A DNA stretch of 64,000 nt, from NCBI GenBank assembly GCA_037893245.1, contig JBAIAA010000787.1:124001-188000 (forward strand). Direction: 5' to 3'. The notes under the pieces are model-generated. The model did not search any database. It worked only from the letters and a program-made list of their open reading frames with translations, and was not told where the DNA came from. Positions within the stretch are counted from its first letter, which is position 1; the number at the start of each line of letters is the position of its first letter. The stretch is from Crossaster papposus. Taxonomy: Eukaryota; Echinodermata; Asteroidea; Velatida; Solasteridae. This document shows positions 46,301 to 55,300 of this stretch, one piece after another. The position numbers were made by a program, and so were the translations under genes.

Positions 46301-49300
46301 AGTCGTAATACTGCTGATGCATGGAGTACTTCATATCGACCGGTATCCACTCCGCCCAAAGACGATAAAGAAAGAACAGGACCGCATAGACGCAACGACC
46401 CCGACAAACTAAATGGTCCAATCCATGGTAAAATCAAAACGTCACGCCATCCATCCCTGCTCCAAGAACTACTTTACCACATAGGTGAAAGTCCGGCTCC
46501 TAGATACCATACACCAGCCAATTGCTTTCACTGTATGCAAATGAGCATAAGTCAGGAAAAAGCACCCCATTGGCTGAAACACCAGAGAAAGTTCCAAGGC
46601 AGCATCACCCACTCATGAATATTGAACAGCATCCACAGTCATGAATAGTGAATGCATTGTTAAAGTCAACAATGGGCCAATGTGAAGGCCAAACACAACC
46701 TGCCCCTTGCCACACCAATGCATTGTGACTGACAGCTCAGTATTGACAAGTTCTCGCCACTCCTATTTTAGGGGGCTATTGGTAGTCCACTTGGCTCTTG
46801 AGAAAGAACACACTATCAGCAGGGCACATTAACTAAATCAAAATGTGGGTCCCTAAATCAAGGCCAGTAGAATGCAGACCGCACTAATTAAAGAATACTG
46901 GTGATATATTGTGCCACACTTTTCCCTCCGTCATCAACACTTAATTGATCTAAACAGTTGACAATGACACATCTTTACTGAATACACAAGAGATGCAATC
47001 TAATTTGGTTTATATTTCTTTGACATTCCGCACTCACTATTTTTCTGTGTACGGGCAGTTGATGTCAGCCATTTGCAATTTTTAACTTGAAAAGTTGAGA
47101 TGTTTATCAATTCTAAAAAGACAATTTCATAGAGTTTGAATAAAAGAATACAATAAAATGTAGTTGAATATGGAGTTGTATTTGAGTTTCTGTATAAAGT
47201 CCATCACAAGTTCTTCAGTCTCAATTTAAATAACAAGCTAATACAAATAATGAGCTTTGGCAAACTTGTGAAATGACTTGTGTGAAGCACTTGCAATACA
47301 AGTACTATTCTGGTTGAACAAAATTAACAAAATTACTAAACCCCTTGATGCTGGTATTATTGACATCCGATTCCTCATTGCATAAAATTATACACATGAC
47401 TGCACAACAGGTTTTTGTCCAGTAGCTGCACTGCACAATGGACCGAGCGTGCAGCTGCAGCACAGGCAGTGTTCTACAGCATAGCACAGCTGGCCACAGC
47501 ATTTCGGACGGATTAGCGGGCTGTGGCTACAGCCACTTCCTGGCGTTAAGAGGTTAAGTAATACATGTACCATCCTTGGCCGATTTGTACGCAAAGAAAA
47601 ACCTGTTAGTCAAAATCTTGTTATATAATTATTGTTTATGGTACCGGTAAGTCGCCAACCACAAGGCCCACAACAGGCCACTCAAGGTGGTGGCTACATA
47701 GAACAAAAAATAAACAAGAGGAAATCATAGGGTAAAAAGATGACAATAAATGTTTAAAAACCATAAAGTAAATGCTTCACTTATTAACCAGTTCGCGCCG
47801 GGATTATTTTAACATCGCCGAGCCGACGGGCGGGATTATTTTTAACGAAACTCGATCCGAAGCGTGTTCAGGCCTATAGTGCTGGGTAGCACACCCACGC
47901 ATTTCCGGCCTTGCGCGCTGCTGACATACATTTCCGAACTTGAACTTGGCGTATATATTCGTCATCCGTTTTGAATTTGGGGAAATTTTTGCGTTTATAT
48001 TCGTCATCCGGCGCGAACTGGTTAACAAGAAAGCGGATTGGTGCAGTAGCATTGTTCATCGCCTTCCATCTTAAGGTCCAAGGTTCGAATCCATTTACCT
48101 GGATCCACCTACATGTAAGAGACGACTAAGGTTTCAACTGAATTGTAAAGTTTGTGTTTGAGTTTCCATATAGGCTAAGATGCGTCTGAATTACTCTAAA
48201 GCGTGTCGTCGGAGTAAAGGAATCCTTGGTTTTTCAAATCAGAAATGTGTAAAATTTGAATAAAGTTTGGTTCCAAAATGTGTTACTTTTTGTTATTTTT
48301 TTTAGAATGATCACAATCTCCCATAGCTGCCATTAAGGTTAATTTTGATGGATTTTATATAAAACAATTTAAGAAGATACAAAAGTGAATATAGTTTACA
48401 AACTACTGTTAAATTGTTTTTGTTTGTTTTTTCTTCAAATGGATATATCACAATTTAGAAGTACATTTGTAAACCATTTAAATTTACTTTATGAGCATAG
48501 AGTGTGTTGAGAAGGTTGAATTTGAACCGAGGCTATATCATGGAGCTGAAAAGATCACAATATTTTTTCAAGGACAACAGAATTGCGAGGTTTCGAACTT
48601 TCTAGTACATTTATTAAACATATAAATTGCACATGGTCAATTCTCAGGCCACTTTTTCTATATACTGTAGTTAAATTAATAAACAAAACAAACTCTGATC
48701 AATATCACTTTCTGCAGGTCAACCCAAAGGATTTGAGTCGTGGTCAGACTTGACCATTGTGCCTAAAATGGACTGGCTTTGGATAAAATATATTGCCCAT
48801 TTTACGTCTTGGGTTTTTCTATTTTTTACATCTTGGTTTTTTTTATTTACCAATTTACATGCATTTCTGTACTTAAGAAAGGTTTCACTACCACTGAAAG
48901 ACAATGGGTCACAAACTACCAGCTTAAACAAGCAACCAACCGGTATCTGTGATGAGCTGGTTAATAATAAAGGGAACCAAAGGGAATGTGGATGTACTGC
49001 CGGGAAACGCATGGTTGCCACGTGCCGTTATGATAGCCCATTAACCTTGTTCACCAGACTAAAAGCAATTGGTCTTTTATCCCCTTCACAAAAGTATAAG
49101 AAAGGCAAGAGTGGAGACACGTGTCCGGGATCAATGAGGCAGAGATGGGCACCGGTCACAGCACAGCACCAACAAAAGAGCTTGTCAAAACCAACGACAG
49201 GAATCAATGCTCATCTTTAGCAATTGTCCCCCCTTCTCTCTCTTCTGGAGGTTACACACATTGTCTTGTCAATTAGGAAAGAACAACAAGACAGATTCAC

Positions 49301-52300
49301 TGCGGCTTAATTTCCTTGTGGTCTATTATGGCAAAATTAGGAAATACAAGTGTACATGTACGTAACTGGGGCTGTGTTTGGGTGAAAGAGAGAGTATGGG
49401 TAGCCTTAATATAAATTTGAAGGTGGAGTCTTGTTGATTTAAAGTCATTACAGTGGGTTTGATGGGTCCAAGGTCAGAAATGATACTGAGGTTTAATATG
49501 ACAAAGGCACCCGGACGTGGGAAAATGTGGGTAGGCATACATCTAAAGTTATGGGGACAGTTGCGGCAAGGGTTTGATAAAAGCTGACCGAGTTGTAGAG
49601 ACATTTTACTGTCCCCATAGCGCTTTGGGTATCCACTAAAGGGGGGTTTGGGGTAGTTTTAGGTTAAATGTATACACCATTGGTAATTGCTTGAAATCAC
49701 CAGGAATGAGTGGATTTTGAGGGTTGTATTTTATAGTAAATAGGGGTTCTATCGTTTACCTGACCTGTTCAAAGTTTTACAATCATGGATGCTGAGAAGA
49801 GCAAGAAAAACAGCGTTCGTTTTCAACCGGCGTCAGGCAGTGGTTATTATGTTGTTCTTGTTTTTTCGCTATTGCCATCTGGCAATATCTAGAACAATCC
49901 TTTTGCTACACATGTACCGGTACATGTAGTTGCCTACAATCATTACTTACTTTCAAATAAGTAAGATATTTCTTAATAATTCAGTAGTAAAACATGTTGA
50001 TATCTGCAAATGGTGTATTTTACCTGTAAGGTATAATGAAAGGAAATGGAGAAGGCAACATATTAGGTGGAGTATAGAGAGATTTTCCTAAAGCACACAA
50101 ACCCTATGGAATGTCCCCATAACGTCATGAACAGAAAGAATAGACTTCCACGCAATACATTAGTGTCTACCTTGAGTTTCTGTCTCTGTTTGGCCCATTG
50201 TGAGGTTTTAGCCGTAATAAAAAAGTTTGTTTTTCACAGTGGCGGTCTAGAGTGTAGATTTATGGGATTGTAAATACCCCCAAACCCCAATATTTACCCT
50301 GTGTGTGAATAATTGTATGCATGCTTTGAAAACAGCAACAGCGAGTTGACGGTTTTGCAGCTACGAGAATTTGTGAGCATTTTTGTGAGAGTGCCCCACG
50401 GAAATAGGAAAAAGTATGAAAATCCTTTTTTTCATATTTTATGTTATTTACAATCTTTGGTATGTCCACTACCAAAACGTTATTTCGTTAAGAAATAGTA
50501 TGGAAGTAAATGTAGTGGAACAAATGTTTATAAAGAAAAAACAAATGACATTTGTCCATACTGTAAATCACATGTACAAAACTAGAAATTTCAAAGGCCT
50601 TTTTCTCAGTATATTACTTTTGCGACACGTCGATAAATGCAAACTTTAAACAGCCATTACTTGTTAATGGAACGTCCGAATGGAGTGCATTGTAAGAACA
50701 TTTTATCCTCTTTTCTTATACCTAAGAACCCCCATTTCAACCTCTTCCCAGTTCCGTCTCATTTTGCCAGAACCCCTAACAAATATCAGACTCTATCAGT
50801 CCCACAACTTTAAGGAAAAGCACCAAACAATAAAATAAGGTATTGTTAACCAAATAATATTGGGAGATCTTGGCTTGCAACACTGGTCTTTGTTTAAAAA
50901 TTTTGACCCAGCACAAGTAAATGAGACACTTTGCGGCAAAAATAAAAATTGAGATTTTGATTTCATCATTTAAAGCTTGTTTAGCTTTAAATGATGAAAT
51001 CAAAATCTCAATTTTCATTTTTGCCGCAAAGTGTCTCATTTACTCGTGCTGGGTCACAATTGTCTCTGAAATTCTTACCCAATTCTATTTGCACAGAGCC
51101 TGACATAATACACACCGACCAGTATGGTACTACTAAAAGAAAAGTCACCCAACCATACAGAAACATGCACAAGCTTTGTAAAAAAACACCAGGTAATTAA
51201 GAAAACATTTGACGGTCAATGTTTAGTTAACAATCTATGGCACAGGAAATGAGAAATATACGCTCAATGGCGAGGAGAATATTGATCAGTCTCAAATTGA
51301 GGTATACAGTATCAGACTAGCCAGAAAAGAACTTTAACTGGGAAAATTATAGCCAAGCATTTTCAAGCTGGTTTAAATAACAAAAAGGGGAACAATGCAA
51401 GAGTAGGCACAGATTTTGCCTTTTTTTTGTTTTGAGAATGTTCTTTCTAAATAATACAAAAAACAACAACAGATCGCTCAATCAGTTTTTGATAGGTTTA
51501 CACTTTTTTTTAAAAGGTGGCAGACTTCAAAAAATAGATTTTGGCAATACTCCATTTATGAGTAGATACAGGTACATGAATTACAAAAATAGGGGAAAAA
51601 AAATGATATTAGATGTTTGTTGCCATGGTAACCGCCAAAATAAGATTTCCAACAATTTTTCAAGTTTTTACACTAATTTTTACACTAATTTAAGTAATGT
51701 AATGTGTGCGTTCCACTTTGGGTCAAACCATTATTTTAAATAGGGGTGTTGTCATCATATTTTCTCATTGCGAAAAATGGAGTATTGAATTGGGCCATAA
51801 AGCCGAAAGTGGCACTTTGTAGATAATGCCACTTTCATAGTTGGTAGATAAGATACCAACCTACATAAATATGGAATAAAATGTTTTGGTATTTCAATTA
51901 CGCGCAAACAGTGTTGCCGGAAAGTTGCCAAATTATATAACAAATAGGTCATATTTATGATAGAATACATAAAATGAATGTTGATATGAAGAGAAAAAAT
52001 ACTTAAATGGCATTAAAGGCAGTCAGTGTTGCCAGAGACATGATTTTTAAATTTGAACCTTGATATATAGGCATATAATAGTTAAGAAACATGGAATTGG
52101 TAAGTGACTTTTTATGTCAAACATTTTCTTTTGGACCTGGACTACAGTATTTAAAAATATAACAGTATACATGGATACAAAATAAAACAAAGTTGCAACA
52201 CTGTTGCATGTAACCCGTCTTTAAGCCTAGTTTGGTTGTAACATCTAGTGTAATCCACATTATAGCCCTATATTCCATCAAAAGGTTGGCATTATATTAA

Positions 52301-55300
52301 GCATGTATAGTGAAGCATTGACATTTCAGGAATGAAACATACATGTTTAAAAAATTTTTTTTTTTTTTCATTTAGCATTTTTTAAACAAAATTAATGTCA
52401 TATCTTATTGTTTACATTGTTTAGCATTCCTTACACAAGGCACCTATAGAGGGTTTAAATGTACATGTAGTAGTTTATGTTCTTTGAACTAAATACAATT
52501 GCTCAATGAATTGACTGTCTGCTCAAAGAAGCTGACCACTGACTCAGAGAGTATTATGTTTACATTATATCTCCAGGCCCAGACATCTGTTTACATAAAG
52601 ATCCCCACTGTACATGCTTGCACCTTGGGCTATAGTGACCACCCCTCATTGTCCTCAACACATGCATACTGGTAATAACCAACTTGCTACTATACAACAA
52701 GAACTAAAGTGGTATTAATCCTGTAGCTTTACTGCTTTACATATAGATCAAGTTCAACTGCTAGGAACAGGCAACATATTGGACTTTCTAGCAAGGAGAA
52801 CAGTTGTATTTTATCTCAAAATATTCATAATACTTTTTAATGTTGGAGAATGCTGAAAAAGTGTAACTAAGGTCTGATACCTACAACTTTATAGAAGTCT
52901 GCTGTGTGATCTTGTATACAGAGACGATACTCTGAAATCAAAATGATCCACTGTTCAAATCATACAATTAATATGTACTATCTGAGATACTGATATGGAA
53001 ATTATCTATGTGTACTATTTCGGATATGGAAGTATCTTTATGTATAGACTTTGTGCATACTCTACTCTGTGCCAAGGCAAGTAACGGATGTAAACTTTAC
53101 ATACAGTGTTTTGAGCTGTTTTATGGGGAAAATGAGGCCATTTATTTTAAACACTTTATCTGTAAATGAAACTTCAAAGATGTTTTGGCATTATTGCATC
53201 TTTTTAAGAGTCATCAAATGCGATGCTTTTCCAGCATGTCCAAATGTTATCATGCAATGTATACTTGTTATGCACAATCTAGTGTATAAACTGCATATGA
53301 ACAGATGCACCATTGAACTTGAAGGTCATTGTATATGTATGGCTAAAGCCTTTTTGAAAGACTTGTTCAACATTTGTTGCTGCCAATTATGTCATCACCA
53401 ACTACATGTATGTTATTACCAACTGCATCATTGCCAATTGTGTCACTACTAACAATGTCACTGCCAACTTTGTCACACAACTATGTAAATTGAGTTGTTT
53501 TATACGAGTTTCGGTCTTTTAATGCTACTTTTCTGGCAACACTGTCTTTGCGATGCATGTAATTTAGAGTTATGTTTTTATACTTGTAAGCTGCTTTACT
53601 ATATTTGGTCCTAGTATTTTGTCAGTCAGCATGTAGAAAGTCATTTAAGAGCATTATTTTCCATATATAAAATCTGAAAATATACATTTAAAAATAAATA
53701 AAGCATGAAGTTTCTGGCAACACTGCTCCCCCGTACAAAAAATACCAAAACTTTTGTTTCCTTATTCTTACAGACCAGCATCTTATTTTTCAATCTTGAA
53801 AGCAAAACTTTCCTAAATATGCCACTTTCGGACTTCTGACAATTTTAGCAACCCGAGCTATTTCCCAAATTGACTTTTGCTCAAAACACCCCTATATGGA
53901 ATAATGGAATCTTCCATTCACAATTAACTGTACTTGTATCAAGTGCATTTTTGGAAAGATTAAGGATGTATCTTTACCATGTTTAGCTGAGAGGTAAGCA
54001 AAATATTTGGTCTTTATACAGTGAAGCTCACAACCTTCGGTAATTTTTACTTATAAAAAGAGCTAAATTAGGTGAAATATGGTAACTTTCTATTTTCACC
54101 CGTTGCCATGGCAACCAAAGTGTGGATGCAATAAATATGCTTTCTTTTTACACTTTGGATGAAGGCCTTCACATGTGCAAAGAATAAACGAAATCCATAA
54201 AAAAAAATCTGCCACCACTTCTTTGATTTTTAGAGCAACTCAGTCTTAACAACCCTAGTCAAACCTTTGTGGCACTGAAACATAGTACCCACACAGTCAA
54301 AACCAAATTTTCAACACGATATTACCTTTAATTTACACAATAATAGTTAGTGATTGCATAGTTTACGTTATCTTACAAACCACCGTTGTTATCGTAAATT
54401 GGGGACAAAGTGACAGAATCGCAAACTAACATGTAATAAATATAAACATTTGCACGGCAAAGTTCTCGTTGTCTAGCAATTTTTTGTTGACCGGTAGTTG
54501 GTCCCTGTTGCATTATGGCATGAACATAGCGATAGGTTGGTCGCGAATAGTTGACTAGACTAGTCTAGCCATCGTCGAATAGCGTGAATTCGATCAGGGG
54601 AACTACATGTATGGTATTCTTTGATCAACTTGCTTAGATCTTACATAGTACCCACTCAATGGCAATAAAGGAAGAGTTTGGGAGTCACTATCTTGCCCAA
54701 CTGTAATTGATTTTGGTGAAGTGACTGATTTCCACCTCTATCATTCAGAAACGTTAATAAGAAAGCCCGCGAACAGACTATCCACAATCTCCCTGGTACC
54801 AGTGTATCACATGAACAACATTTGTGAAACAAGCAAAATTGTATGCAAGGCCATATCCTAAACTCTTGTCTAGGGGAAAGGGCTATTGTCTAGGTGTGTG
54901 CCCATTATCAACTAAAGTGGGAAAATGCTGACAATAGCCATAGCCATAAATATAAGACCAGTTTGGACACGGCCTAACCCTCCCGTGGGAGGTCGTTGCT
55001 GCATACATACATGTAGGTGACGAAAGTACCTTTTTTAATAGTCAGTCTATAAATAAGAGATGTGAAAAAATTTGTTGTTTCCCTTTTCCCAACAATGTAA
55101 ATTTGTGACGTCATCCGGGCAAGTTTTCAGATTTAATTTGTGACGTCCAGGCAAGTTTTCACACTATATTTGTGATTCCGGCCAGGTTTTCACACTGAGA
55201 ATTTGATTTATATACCGGTGATTCTTTTTTTTATAACAGCGTTCTAATATTAGCAGTTGCCAAGGTAATTGAGTGAAGTCAAAGTCGACCAACCACAAAA

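Noticed and set aside
46335..46421. Upstream in-frame start for the proximal receptor exon
   Set aside because: The added residues are hydrophobic and Cys/Trp-rich, unlike a receptor N-terminus. Kept only as an alternative.
48750..49220. Plus-strand open frame of 156 codons
   Set aside because: It has no recognised domain, starts in a Phe/Trp-rich AT stretch, is antisense to the receptor intron, and has no splice or codon support.
53051..53452. Plus-strand open frame of 133 codons
   Set aside because: Its end is formed by a degenerate tandem repeat of TGCCAACTTTGTCACTAC-like units, giving a Cys/His/Leu-rich artefact.
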